From assembly GCA_012513605.1 (NCBI GenBank), contig JAAZBV010000130.1, positions 1 through 64,000 of the forward strand: a stretch of 64,000 nt of DNA. The letters are read 5' to 3'. Within the stretch, counting starts at the first letter, position 1. The number at the start of each line of letters is the position of its first letter. The position numbers were made by a program, and so were the translations under genes. The notes under the pieces were generated by a model. It was not told the origin of the DNA and did no database searches. It saw only the letters and a list, made by a program, of their open reading frames with translations. This stretch comes from Desulfatiglans sp. GTDB lineage: Bacteria > Desulfobacterota > DSM-4660 > Desulfatiglandales > HGW-15. Positions 17,934 to 26,365 of the stretch are shown here, in pieces.

Positions 17934-19012
17934 ATGAATAAACAATCCCTTAAAGATATAATCGCTCTCGGAGAAGGTTACACTACCGAGTTTAAGCGTT
18001 CGGGAACAACCGGGCTCGGAAGGGAGATTTGTGCTTTTGCGAATGCACTTGGTGGGGTAATTTTAATTGGGGTAAATGACTCTGGTGAAATTGTTGGAGT
18101 AAAAGATCACAACCGGTTGAAATCAGAGGTTCAGACCATAGCGCGTTCTGCTGATCCACCAGTCTTAATTGAAACATCAAGTGTTGATGATGTACTATAT
18201 ATTGAAATTTCTGAACAGCATAGCAAGCCATATTCATTTGCAGGCAAATTTTATATTCGTGAAGGGGCCACTTCACAGCAGATGTCACGAGAAGAAATTC
18301 GAGAATTTTTCTTTAAAGAAGGTCTTATTAAATATGATCAGGTTCTATGCATTGAATATGATTTCGATAATGACCTTACTCCTGAAATATGGAAAAAGTT
18401 CGCCAAAGCAGCTCGTATACCTCCTGACATAAAAATGGAAACAGCCCTCGGCAATCTTCATCTCATAAAAAATAAGAAGATGACCAATGCCGGCGCATGG
18501 TTACTGTGTCACGACATTACCAGATACAATATTCGTGCAGGGGTGACATGCGCACTCTTTCGGGGAACAAATAATGTTCATATATTAGATCGAAGAGCTT
18601 TTACAGGATGGAGCTGGTAGAGCAAATAGGCAGCGGAATAAACCGCATTAAAGAACTTTGCGAAGAATCCGGGGTAAAAATTCCGGCATTTGATGTATCC
18701 GGTAACTGGTTTACTGTAGTGTTCAACCGCAAGAACGTGGAAGTCACCCCCCAAGTCACCCCCCAAGTCACCCCCCAAGTCACCCCCCAAGTCGAAAAAC
18801 TATTATCCATCCTGAATAGAGAAATGGGGCGTGTAGAAATAATGGATATTATGGGGTGCAAGGATAAGAAAAATTTTGTAAAAAATATACTCAATAAAGC
18901 GCTCAATAATGATCTGATTGAGATGACAGTCCCTGATAAGCCTAAATCACGAAATCAAAAATACAGGCTGACCGATAAAGAGAAGGCACTGATTATTCCT
19001 GTAAGCAAGTGA
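17934..19012 (+). pseudogene. Broken AlbA_2-domain / RecG-like regulator
   Basis: Two ORFs (17934-18620 and 18608-19012) are the ends of one gene. The first has the AlbA_2 domain (TEFKRSGTTGLGREICAFAN, IREGATSQQMS). The second begins with MELVEQIGSGINRIKELCEE, the piece that normally follows an ATPase-like domain, and ends in a winged helix. In intact relatives over 100 residues, including an LxNAxxHRDY-type segment, lie between them. Here the join is near 18603-18608 and is out of frame. Four exact 12-bp repeats encoding VTPQ (18743-18790) form the usual linker. An internal deletion with frameshift is the simplest reading. Confidence 0.75.
18743..18790 (+). repeat. 12-bp tandem repeat x4 encoding VTPQ
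   Basis: Four identical copies of GTCACCCCCCAA follow one another exactly. They encode a (VTPQ)4 linker in the broken AlbA_2 gene. Perfect identity suggests recent slippage, and copy number may vary between strains. VTPQ linkers are common in this family. Confidence 0.95.
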
Positions 19013-19021
19013 TTTTGCAAA

Positions 19022-20062
19022 ATGCATGATTCCACCCCCAAAATTTTGATTCACGAATACATTACCGGTGGAGGATGGAAAGAACCGGAACTGCCTGAGA
19101 GTCTAGCATCCGAAGGATTTTTAATGCTTTCTGCTCTTTTGGATGATTTCATGAAATGGGGGCGTCTTAAAGTATGCACAACCCTTGATAATAGACTGGC
19201 TGGTGCATCAATAGTTGCTGACAGCATTACAATCATAGACCAGGCTGAATATGAAAAAACCCTTTCCTCGCTTGCCAAAGAATGTGATTTTGCCATTATA
19301 ATTGCGCCAGAAAGCAATGGTATCCTCGCGGATTTAAATGGGCTGATGAAAGAAAATAATACGGTACCATTAGGTTGTAATATCGGTGCAATCCGCGTCA
19401 CAGGGGATAAGTGGGAATGTCATAAAATGCTCTCTAAAGCAGGTATACCTGTTCCTGAGACAATTGTAGAGACGGGTTTTAAACCCGTCTCTACTGCCAG
19501 ATTAGACAACCCTTGCGGTATCAATTTCCCTCTAATCATAAAACCAGTTGATGGTGTTGGGTGTGAAGGTGTTAACCTTGTAAAAGATGCAAAGACGCTC
19601 CGCACCCTGCTTGAAGATGATCAATTATACCCTAACAGAGTTCTTTTTCAGGAATATATAAAGGGAGAACACCTGAGCGCATCAATCCTCTCAACAGGAA
19701 AGGAATTTATTATTCTGAGTTTGAACCGCCAGCATATCAGTGAAGGCACTCCTTTCAGATACTCGGGCGGAGAGATCATGCCTCCACCTGATAAGGGAGA
19801 TGAACTGCATTACATTGTTAAAAAAATAATTGAGGTCATTCCGGGCCTGAAAGGATACTTTGGAGTTGATCTGATAAAGAGTAATGCCGGATACAGGGTC
19901 ATTGAGATTAATCCAAGGCTTACCACATCATACACAGGTCTCAGGAAGGTAACTAATATCAATCTTGCAGAGGCGATCTATGAATCGGTTATAAATGGCA
20001 GGTTGCCTGACTCTGTAAAAATCTCAGGCAACTATACTTTTGCAAAAGAAATGATGATATAG
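19022..20062 (+). CDS. MfnD-like ATP-grasp ligase (methanofuran synthesis)
   Basis: This 346-residue ATP-grasp protein of the COG1821 group includes MfnD, the tyramine-glutamate ligase of methanofuran synthesis. It starts ILIHEYITGGG. The ATP loop is LIIKPVDGVGCEGVNLV, and the metal strand is YRVIEINPRLTTSYTGLRKV. The location beside fwdDBAC supports a methanofuran role. A perfect 29-nt palindrome (19466-19494) lies inside the gene in frame and adds ETGFKPVSTA just after the conserved GIPVPETIV. The insertion falls between secondary elements before the ATP loop, so the protein may still work. Confidence 0.78.
   Translation: MHDSTPKILIHEYITGGGWKEPELPESLASEGFLMLSALLDDFMKWGRLKVCTTLDNRLAGASIVADSITIIDQAEYEKTLSSLAKECDFAIIIAPESNGILADLNGLMKENNTVPLGCNIGAIRVTGDKWECHKMLSKAGIPVPETIVETGFKPVSTARLDNPCGINFPLIIKPVDGVGCEGVNLVKDAKTLRTLLEDDQLYPNRVLFQEYIKGEHLSASILSTGKEFIILSLNRQHISEGTPFRYSGGEIMPPPDKGDELHYIVKKIIEVIPGLKGYFGVDLIKSNAGYRVIEINPRLTTSYTGLRKVTNINLAEAIYESVINGRLPDSVKISGNYTFAKEMMI
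19466..19494. repeat. GTAG-type palindrome inserted in a coding gene
   Basis: Arms GTAGAGACGGGTTT (19466-19479) and AAACCCGTCTCTAC (19481-19494) are perfectly complementary around a single T. GTAG stands at the 5' end, as in the other hairpins. The element lies inside the MfnD-like gene without breaking the frame. ETGFKPVSTA-like peptides are a known signature of such repeats caught within genes. Confidence 0.85.
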
Positions 20063-20074
20063 ATGCCTTCTATC

Positions 20075-21451
20075 TTAGATTGCAGCCCTCTTTTTTGCGT
20101 TTGTCTCCATTATAAGGGCTATCCTGTCATTGTTGAGTGGGTACAGGAGCAGTATTATAAGAAAGGCTGCAAGGCCCGCGCCTGATGGGATATAGCATAT
20201 AATGTTCATCAGCCCCTGTAAAAATTCCTCTCCTGGTTCAATATTGGGCACATACCCGATATATCCAAGCCCTGCGGTTGCCATTGTGCCGGCAATGGCA
20301 GTTGCAGCCTTACCGGGCATAGTCATCATTGACATTATAAAGGCGCTTGCATCCTTACCGGTCTTGTAAAACCCGTATTCCGCCGCATCCATATACATTG
20401 CCTGGCGTATGGGGTAAACAGTCCCAGCCCCCAGAATTGAAACCACTATTATGGCAATAAATGCATAGGGATGATACAGCCCGAATACTCTCAGGGTAAT
20501 GTATCCTATTGTTCCGCATGCCCCGGCAAAAAGATAGGTGTTTTTCTTACCCAGGATGCTGACTATTTTCGGGGATATTAACGCACTCGCAAATACAGCA
20601 AGGGATATTGAGAGAGAATATGGCTTCATTAACAGCTCATTCTGAGCCGCATACTTGAAGTAATACACAGCCAGGGTCTGGAGGCTGTATACCCCGATAT
20701 TGATACAAATATCGGCACACAGGATTGTTAAAAGTGGTCTGTTGACAATAATCTGTTTGACCATTTCAAGATTAGTCCAGTGCCTGGATGGATCAAGATT
20801 TTTATCAGGGTTATACCTGTCATAATTCTTTACCTGATAACCAAGAAACCAGTATCCAAAGACCTGTATCACAGCCAGAATGGCTACAGTAATAAAATAT
20901 CCCCATGTTGTACTGTATGAGCTAAGTTTGTAGAGGATAGTCAGCACAAAATAGGCATATATTATCTGGCTTCCCATGCGGAACTGATAATTCCTGGTTG
21001 AAAGGCGCAATCTCTCTTTGCTCTCTTTTGCCAGAACAGAGATCAGGCCCAGGTGGGCATTATATGCAAAGTTGAGGCTGATATGGGCTATGATATATAC
21101 CAGGCTCAGATAGACTATTTTCGCGCCATAACTCAAGGTAAGATTCGTAAAGGTAAGCGTGAAAAAGATGCAGGTTATCACAGGGGGGAACAAAATCCAT
21201 GTCCTGAACTGACCCCACCTAAACTGGGTCCGCTGTATTATGCTGCCGGAAACTGGTATTGAAACAACATCCACAATGTGGGTAATAAACATTATAAAGG
21301 CGACGTGGCCTGCTGCTATCATGGCGACATCGGTAAGAAACATGGCATAATACTGAACAGCCAGACTCATCATCAGGGTAAATGCGAAACTGGCAAAACC
21401 ATAACTGCCTACAAGTAATCCCGGGAGTCTCTTTTCCACTGACATCTCCAT
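20075..21451 (-). CDS. GPH-family (MelB-like) cation symporter
   Basis: This 458-residue integral membrane protein has about 12 hydrophobic segments and the layout of the glycoside-pentoside-hexuronide:cation symporter family. An early PGLLVGSYGFASFAF, then FRWGQFRTWILFPP after the second helix pair, matches the MelB RWGKFKPW-type motif. In anaerobes GPH members carry sugars, sulfonates or organic acids. The substrate cannot be inferred. It converges on the MfnD-like gene with a 12-nt gap and has no catabolic genes beside it. Confidence 0.82.
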   Translation of the reverse strand: MEMSVEKRLPGLLVGSYGFASFAFTLMMSLAVQYYAMFLTDVAMIAAGHVAFIMFITHIVDVVSIPVSGSIIQRTQFRWGQFRTWILFPPVITCIFFTLTFTNLTLSYGAKIVYLSLVYIIAHISLNFAYNAHLGLISVLAKESKERLRLSTRNYQFRMGSQIIYAYFVLTILYKLSSYSTTWGYFITVAILAVIQVFGYWFLGYQVKNYDRYNPDKNLDPSRHWTNLEMVKQIIVNRPLLTILCADICINIGVYSLQTLAVYYFKYAAQNELLMKPYSLSISLAVFASALISPKIVSILGKKNTYLFAGACGTIGYITLRVFGLYHPYAFIAIIVVSILGAGTVYPIRQAMYMDAAEYGFYKTGKDASAFIMSMMTMPGKAATAIAGTMATAGLGYIGYVPNIEPGEEFLQGLMNIICYIPSGAGLAAFLIILLLYPLNNDRIALIMETNAKKRAAI

Positions 21452-21602
21452 ATGCTAAAGTCTTTTTTAACTTTAATCAAAAGGGCATGTTACCGGCTCA
21501 CCTTTACATCATATATTATTGTTTTTCAAGGTTTTCGATTGAAAACTGTGCTGATTGTGCTCTGTTTTATTTACTGAGACAGACAGGCGTTGCCATTGTG
21601 CA

Positions 21603-21630
21603 GCCTTATTCGTTAAGGCTTTTTTTTAAA
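21603..21630 (+). terminator. Orphan + strand intrinsic terminator
   Basis: Hairpin AGCCTTA-TTCGT-TAAGGCT is followed by a run of T. The T-run is on the + strand, but both flanking genes (symporter and korC) run on the - strand. It may end a small unannotated transcript in 21452-21630. Confidence 0.5.
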
Positions 21631-21664
21631 AAACAACTCCTGTGTCGCCGCTGGCCTGGTTTAC

Positions 21665-22201
21665 TTAACTCTTTTTGTTAGCCTGTGCATACTCATACCC
21701 GCGTTCAAATGCTTTTAAATTGATATCCACTGTCTTTCTGGGCACTGATTCAGAGACTGTATTTTTTGCAGATTCAAGTGATACAACACCTGTAATACCA
21801 ACCAGAAAGCCTACCATAATGATATTTGCCATCATTTTGAGGCCCATTTCTTCTGCCAGCCTTGTCGCCGGGATAGCATAGCAGTCAAAAGGTGTATTAA
21901 GTTTTATAAGGGCCTGATCTATGATAAGTATTGTATCTTCAGTAATTATATCCCTGTATTTGTCATATCCTGCCTGGGACATGCAGACCAGGATATCAGG
22001 GGCATTGATATAGGGGTAATGTATCTGTTCATCAGCTATAGTCACCTGCACACTGCATGCGCCACCCCTTGATTCAGGTCCGTATGACTGAACCAGTGAA
22101 CTCTCAAGTTTGTCAAAAATTGCAGCGGCCTTGCCGATGATACGTCCGGCCAATATAACACCCTGCCCGCCAAAACCTGTAATGATTATCTTTTTCTGCA
22201 T
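21665..22201 (-). CDS. korC: 2-oxoacid:ferredoxin oxidoreductase gamma subunit
   Basis: This 178-residue gamma domain starts with KIIITGFGGQGVILAGRIIGKAA. SYGPESRGGACSVQVTIADE is the CoA-binding signature of the family. It forms the fourth part of a KorDABC complex that oxidatively decarboxylates 2-oxoglutarate (or another 2-oxoacid) to acyl-CoA with reduced ferredoxin, or runs in reverse for CO2 fixation. It is the last gene of the operon, 15 nt after korB. Confidence 0.9.
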   Translation of the reverse strand: MQKKIIITGFGGQGVILAGRIIGKAAAIFDKLESSLVQSYGPESRGGACSVQVTIADEQIHYPYINAPDILVCMSQAGYDKYRDIITEDTILIIDQALIKLNTPFDCYAIPATRLAEEMGLKMMANIIMVGFLVGITGVVSLESAKNTVSESVPRKTVDINLKAFERGYEYAQANKKS

Positions 22202-22216
22202 TACTATCTTCCTGAA

Positions 22217-23056
22217 TTAAGGTATCCTGCATGTCCTGTCATAATTTTCTATGCAGGTAGGACGCTCCCTGCTTACAAATTCACCAAGAATAATCTCCTT
22301 CTCAAAATCCATATCAAGCTCTGAAGGGTCTACATTATTCTTTATTATTGTCCTGTCGCGGTAGAGTTTGAGTGTTTCCAGGGATTTTTCCTTGTTTTTT
22401 CGGCCATAGTTAGTAGGGCAAGGAGCAAGCACCTCAATAAATGAGAACCCGCTTCGGGTAAGGGCCTTTTCTATGCAGGCAGTAAGTTTACGTATATGTA
22501 GCATTGTCCAGCGCGCCACATAGTTAGCGCCGGATGCCCATGCTAAGAGAGGCAGATTAAAAGGGGCATCAGGGTTTCCGAGCTGGGTGGTGGTGGTCTT
22601 TGCATTGACAGGTGTTGTTGCAGCAACCTGGCCTCCGGTCATGCCATAGATAAGGTTATTTACGCAGATCACTGTCATGTCCACGTTACGGCGTGCGCCA
22701 TGTATAAAATGGTTACCGCCTATGGCAAAAAGATCGCCATCCCCGCTGAAAACGATTACGTTAAGTTCAGGGTTCGCAAGCTTGAGTCCGGTGGCAAAAG
22801 GAATAGCCCTTCCATGAGTGGTATGGAATGAATCAAGGTTCAGATACCCTGCACCGCGGCCAGTACACCCGATCCCTGATACCATGCAGGTCTTTTCCAG
22901 ATCAATACCGCTTGAGATCATTGCCTTGAGGCAAGCAGAAAAGACCGTGCCTATACCGCACCCCGGGCACCAGATATGAGGGATCCTGTCTGTCCTGATC
23001 AGATGATCAAGCGGGTGGACTATTTCCGGCTGGGATGACTGTATTTCTGCTGCCAT
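22217..23056 (-). CDS. korB: 2-oxoacid:ferredoxin oxidoreductase beta subunit
   Basis: This 279-residue thiamine-diphosphate subunit has WCPGCGIGTVFSACLKAM near residue 29 and the TPP/Mg motif VFSGDGDLFAIGGNHFIHGARRN (two halves, residues about 97-120), followed by NNLIYGMTGGQ. It shares its last/first base with korA, so the two genes are coupled. The layout favours the 2-oxoglutarate (Kor) type. Substrate is inferred. Confidence 0.9.
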   Translation of the reverse strand: MAAEIQSSQPEIVHPLDHLIRTDRIPHIWCPGCGIGTVFSACLKAMISSGIDLEKTCMVSGIGCTGRGAGYLNLDSFHTTHGRAIPFATGLKLANPELNVIVFSGDGDLFAIGGNHFIHGARRNVDMTVICVNNLIYGMTGGQVAATTPVNAKTTTTQLGNPDAPFNLPLLAWASGANYVARWTMLHIRKLTACIEKALTRSGFSFIEVLAPCPTNYGRKNKEKSLETLKLYRDRTIIKNNVDPSELDMDFEKEIILGEFVSRERPTCIENYDRTCRIP

Positions 23057-24201
23057 TAATAGACCTCCTTTATCCTGTTAAGCACCTGCTCAGGGGTTAT
23101 TACTGTACCCCCTGCATGGCCTACCAGATGACATTCAGCCATACCGGCAGAGCTTCGCATTACCTCAAGGTGTATCTGACCATAGTTAATCTCTACAGTA
23201 ATAAATGCCCTTGTCTTTTTTGCAAGCTCTCTTACCTTTTCCTCAGCAAAAGGCCATATGGTGAGGAGCTTTAAAAAGCCGACTTTCATACCAAGCGCCC
23301 TGGCCTGATTCATGGCTGAGAGGCTTGTCCTGGCGGATATGCCGTATGACACAAGGATAATCTCCGCATCATCAAGCTGATATGACTCTGTCATGATAAT
23401 ATCATCCCTGTTGTCCCGTATCTTTTTTACAATACGTTCCATCATCTGGGCCTGGGCCTCAACGGTCATTACAGGGTAACCCCTTTCGTCATGAGTAAGG
23501 CCTGTAACATGTATCTTGTAACCATCGCCTGCTGATGGCATTGGCGCAACACCGCTTTCCCCGGGTTGAAAAGGCATGAAACCCTCTTTTTCGCCCTTTG
23601 GTCTTGGCCTTGAAGCTGTAATTATCTCTTTAGCCTCGGGTATTATTACCTTTTCACTCATGTGCCCAATTACCTCATCGGCCATCAAAAGCACAGGGGT
23701 GCGGTATTTTTCGCTCAGGTTAAATGCTGTAATGGTCTGGCTGAACATCTCCTGGGCAGATGATGGCGCAAGGGCTATTATTTCATAATGGCCATGTGAA
23801 CCCCAACGTGCCTGCATCATATCCCCCTGGGCGCCCATTGTGGGAAGCCCGGTAGAGGGGCCTGCCCGCTGCACATTAACAACAACACATGGGGTCTCGG
23901 TGCTTACGGCCAGACCTATGTTTTCCATCATAAGGCTGAAACCGGGCCCTGAGGTGGAGGTCATGCTTTTAACACCTGCCCATGATGCCCCAATAATGGA
24001 TGCCATTGCGGCAATTTCATCTTCCATCTGGATGAAGGTGCCTCCTACCTCAGGCAGGCATTTGGACATGTGTTCAGCGATCTCTGTTGCAGGGGTGATG
24101 GGATACCCGCCAAAAAATTTGCAGCCTGCTGCCAACGCCCCCTCGGCGCATGCCTCATCGCCTGTTATATAATGTTCGCCTGTTATAACTGCTGGTCTCA
24201 T
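23056..24201 (-). CDS. korA: 2-oxoacid:ferredoxin oxidoreductase alpha subunit
   Basis: This 381-residue alpha subunit has GDEACAEGALAAGCKFFGGYPITPATEIAEHM and TSTSGPGFSLMMENIGLA (each only partly quoted as motif groups), the signature of the pyrimidine-binding domain of KorA/VorB-type enzymes. It is not fused to the gamma domain. It lies 12 nt after the ferredoxin gene korD. With korB and korC it supplies low-potential ferredoxin, the electron donor that a reductive formylmethanofuran dehydrogenase would need. Confidence 0.9.
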   Translation of the reverse strand: MRPAVITGEHYITGDEACAEGALAAGCKFFGGYPITPATEIAEHMSKCLPEVGGTFIQMEDEIAAMASIIGASWAGVKSMTSTSGPGFSLMMENIGLAVSTETPCVVVNVQRAGPSTGLPTMGAQGDMMQARWGSHGHYEIIALAPSSAQEMFSQTITAFNLSEKYRTPVLLMADEVIGHMSEKVIIPEAKEIITASRPRPKGEKEGFMPFQPGESGVAPMPSAGDGYKIHVTGLTHDERGYPVMTVEAQAQMMERIVKKIRDNRDDIIMTESYQLDDAEIILVSYGISARTSLSAMNQARALGMKVGFLKLLTIWPFAEEKVRELAKKTRAFITVEINYGQIHLEVMRSSAGMAECHLVGHAGGTVITPEQVLNRIKEVY

Positions 24202-24213
24202 ATTTTCTCGTAA

Positions 24214-24483
24214 TTAAAGTTTGGATATAGTATGCACCTCTGAAAAAATGGCAAACTCCGGGCAGATAATCTCGCAATAATGGCAGTTTACACACTCATT
24301 CGGATTCTGGGCCACAGGGAGGTGGTACCCCTTTTTATTAAATCCCTTTGAAAAGGCCAATACGGATCGCGGACAGAATTCTATGCAATACCCGCAGCCT
24401 TTGCACCGCTCTTCAATAATGACCACCCTTCCTTTTGCAATTTTAATAACATCGGTGTCATATGGTTCACCCAAGAATTTCAT
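24214..24483 (-). CDS. korD: 2-oxoacid:ferredoxin oxidoreductase delta (ferredoxin) subunit
   Basis: This 89-residue protein has two [4Fe-4S] motifs, CKGCGYCIEFCP and CVNCHYCEIICP, the classic 2x[4Fe-4S] ferredoxin pattern. It is the first gene of korDABC and passes electrons from the catalytic subunits to free ferredoxin. No strong ribosome-binding site is obvious. Confidence 0.92.
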   Translation of the reverse strand: MKFLGEPYDTDVIKIAKGRVVIIEERCKGCGYCIEFCPRSVLAFSKGFNKKGYHLPVAQNPNECVNCHYCEIICPEFAIFSEVHTISKL

Positions 24484-24848
24484 GTCTTATTCCTTCACAC
24501 CTTTAAATTATCCCGGAGCCTTAAAATTGATGCCCTGGATATATTAATTTGAATATGCAAATATATTAATCTAACAGTAAAATCAATATATTTCATCATG
24601 CATGATAATTCTTTTTGGGATACCCATAAGGTTTCGCGTCGTATAATAACACTTGTATTTAAGGCTATGATTTATTCCAGGAAATCTCTTCTTGAATAAC
24701 ACTTATGACTATGGCAAATTGTAATGGAGCGGTCAGCCATTAGCTTAATCCAGAAATGGATAAGTGAATTGTTAAGTTGACCGGAAATAGCTTAATCATT
24801 GATGTCAGGTTTTAATAATTATACATAAAAATTTACCTGGGTAAAGAT
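24484..24848. other. Gap between kor operon and SET gene
   Basis: No gene recognised in 365 AT-rich bases. The promoters for korDABC (leftward) and the SET gene (rightward) must lie here. I could not identify them with confidence. Confidence 0.4.
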
Positions 24849-25295
24849 ATGGATTCGGAAATATTCGGTTTTGAGTCTTTGGAGTTTAGCCTGTACACCA
24901 AAGACTCACAAATAAACAGGCTTGGTTGCTTTTCTGAAAGGGTAATCCCTGCTGAGACATTTATTGTGGAATATAAAGGAGATATAATCTCAGATGAAGA
25001 TGCATATAAACGTGAATCAGATCCTTCACGGCCAGGCATATACACATTCTGGATAAACGACAACATCGTAATTGATGGCTTAGGAAACGGGAACATTGCA
25101 AAGTATATTAATCATTCCTGTGATCCGAATTGTTATTATACCTTTGAAGGAAACCGGGTGTTGATTTTTGCATTGAAGGATATATACCAAAATGAAGAGT
25201 TGACCATTGACTATAGTTACGAATCTGAAGGTGAAAAGATTACCTGCTCATGTGGTTCAGAAAAATGCCGGGGATTTATTAACTCTGACGAATAA
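24849..25295 (+). CDS. SET-domain lysine methyltransferase-like protein
   Basis: This 148-residue stand-alone SET domain keeps the catalytic and cofactor motifs: GCFSERVIPAETFIVEY at the start, the pseudoknot motif NHSCDPNC (88-95), ELTIDYSY (117-124) and a post-SET zinc motif CSCGSEKC (133-140). Such proteins methylate lysine in eukaryotes. Bacterial ones have been linked to archaeal or bacterial chromatin proteins and ribosomal proteins. Its target here is unknown. An HU gene at 61373 is one lysine-rich candidate, but there is no linkage. No signal peptide is seen. Confidence 0.85.
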   Translation: MDSEIFGFESLEFSLYTKDSQINRLGCFSERVIPAETFIVEYKGDIISDEDAYKRESDPSRPGIYTFWINDNIVIDGLGNGNIAKYINHSCDPNCYYTFEGNRVLIFALKDIYQNEELTIDYSYESEGEKITCSCGSEKCRGFINSDE

Positions 25296-25396
25296 AACGG
25301 TATACTATTGATTGCTACCAAAAAGGCAAGATTGTGTGAAGCTATATTAACAGTGTTTTAATAATGGGCGAAAAAAGTAAAAGGGCTAATGCTATA

Positions 25397-25432
25397 AGGT
25401 TATTAGGTTTAATGGTTTAAACCTTATAACCT
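25397..25432. repeat. Inverted repeat upstream of conserved hypothetical gene
   Basis: Arms AGGTTATTAGGTTT (25397-25410) and AAACCTTATAACCT (25419-25432) match at 13 of 14 positions around an 8-nt loop. It has no T-run, so it is a repeat or protein-binding site rather than a terminator. It lies 34 nt before the next gene. Confidence 0.45.
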
Positions 25433-25465
25433 GTGTTGTCCCGCTTTATTTGGCCGGAGTAATCT

Positions 25466-26260
25466 ATGAAATACTTTAGGTATTGGGTGAAAGAATCATT
25501 CCAGATTCATGTTAACGGCAAATTGCAAGAAATCAGTATTTTATCTGGTTCAAATGAATCCAGGGAGGATGCACATAAAGAAGCAGAAGCCAAGGCTCGA
25601 AAAATCGAAGAACGAATTAAGAATAGGAGCGTAAAAGAGGATTATGAAGTCGCCATTAAAGAACATGTACATGAAATAATTAATGATTCTAATATTATTT
25701 CAATATGTAGATACGGGGCAAAGATTCTAAATACGACCCAGTACACTATTTTGGATTTGGATGACTATCGGTTCGAGTTTTTTGATCTATTTGGCCGGCT
25801 GAGGAAGATGTCTAAAAAGGAAAGAATCGTTTATAAGTTCGAGCGAGATGTGTCAAAATTTTCAAAGCTTGGCAAGGATTTCCGTATATACGAAACAACC
25901 AAAGGAATACGCGTGATCGGCAAACAATATGTTGTACCATCAGGAAAGGAATATACATCGATGATGCGTAGACTATTTGTCGATTGGGTCTATATTGAGC
26001 TGTCAAAAAAGCAAAATTGTTACAGAGCCAGACTCACACCCAAACCGTATCGGATAAAAACAGATACAATAAAAATAAGAAGCCCACTCGATTGTGAATC
26101 AAGCAACTATCATGATTGGGCTGAAAAATATGAGGCTGCCTCACAAAAATATAGCGTGGTCAAATTGTTAAAAACTATCGGAAGAGACTTTTCACATGAA
26201 GCGATTATCAAATTACATGACCAAACCTGTAACGAGAGCATGCATGGCAGGCTCGCATAA
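25466..26260 (+). CDS. Conserved hypothetical protein
   Basis: This 264-residue soluble protein resembles an unnamed bacterial family that I recall by two features: a start of the type YWVKESFxxxVNGK with a GGSNES-like turn (here SGSNES), and a C-terminal NCYRARLTPKPYRIKT stretch preceded by FRIYETTKGIRVIG. I know of no function. An acidic LDLDDYRFEFF segment lies in the middle. It is a single gene with no partner. Confidence 0.65.
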   Translation: MKYFRYWVKESFQIHVNGKLQEISILSGSNESREDAHKEAEAKARKIEERIKNRSVKEDYEVAIKEHVHEIINDSNIISICRYGAKILNTTQYTILDLDDYRFEFFDLFGRLRKMSKKERIVYKFERDVSKFSKLGKDFRIYETTKGIRVIGKQYVVPSGKEYTSMMRRLFVDWVYIELSKKQNCYRARLTPKPYRIKTDTIKIRSPLDCESSNYHDWAEKYEAASQKYSVVKLLKTIGRDFSHEAIIKLHDQTCNESMHGRLA

Positions 26261-26365
26261 AAAAATATAAATAAAAAAGCGGCCAACATTTTCATCAAGC
26301 TGGCTTTGCGAAAAACCCGCCAAGCCGCTTATACAAGGTTACATTCTTTCAAGGTTTACTAAATC

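Noticed and set aside
18743-18790. Possible CRISPR-like repeat
   Set aside because: The units are contiguous with no spacers and encode a VTPQ linker in a known family, so it is a tandem coding repeat.
21382-21681. Rightward 99-codon ORF between symporter and korC
   Set aside because: It runs through the symporter start region and the hairpin, and has no family resemblance.
26277-26330. Terminator or attC site after the hypothetical gene at 25466
   Set aside because: AAGCGGC and GCCGCTT pair, but the 40-nt loop, absence of a T-run and lack of a GTTRRRY end make both readings weak.
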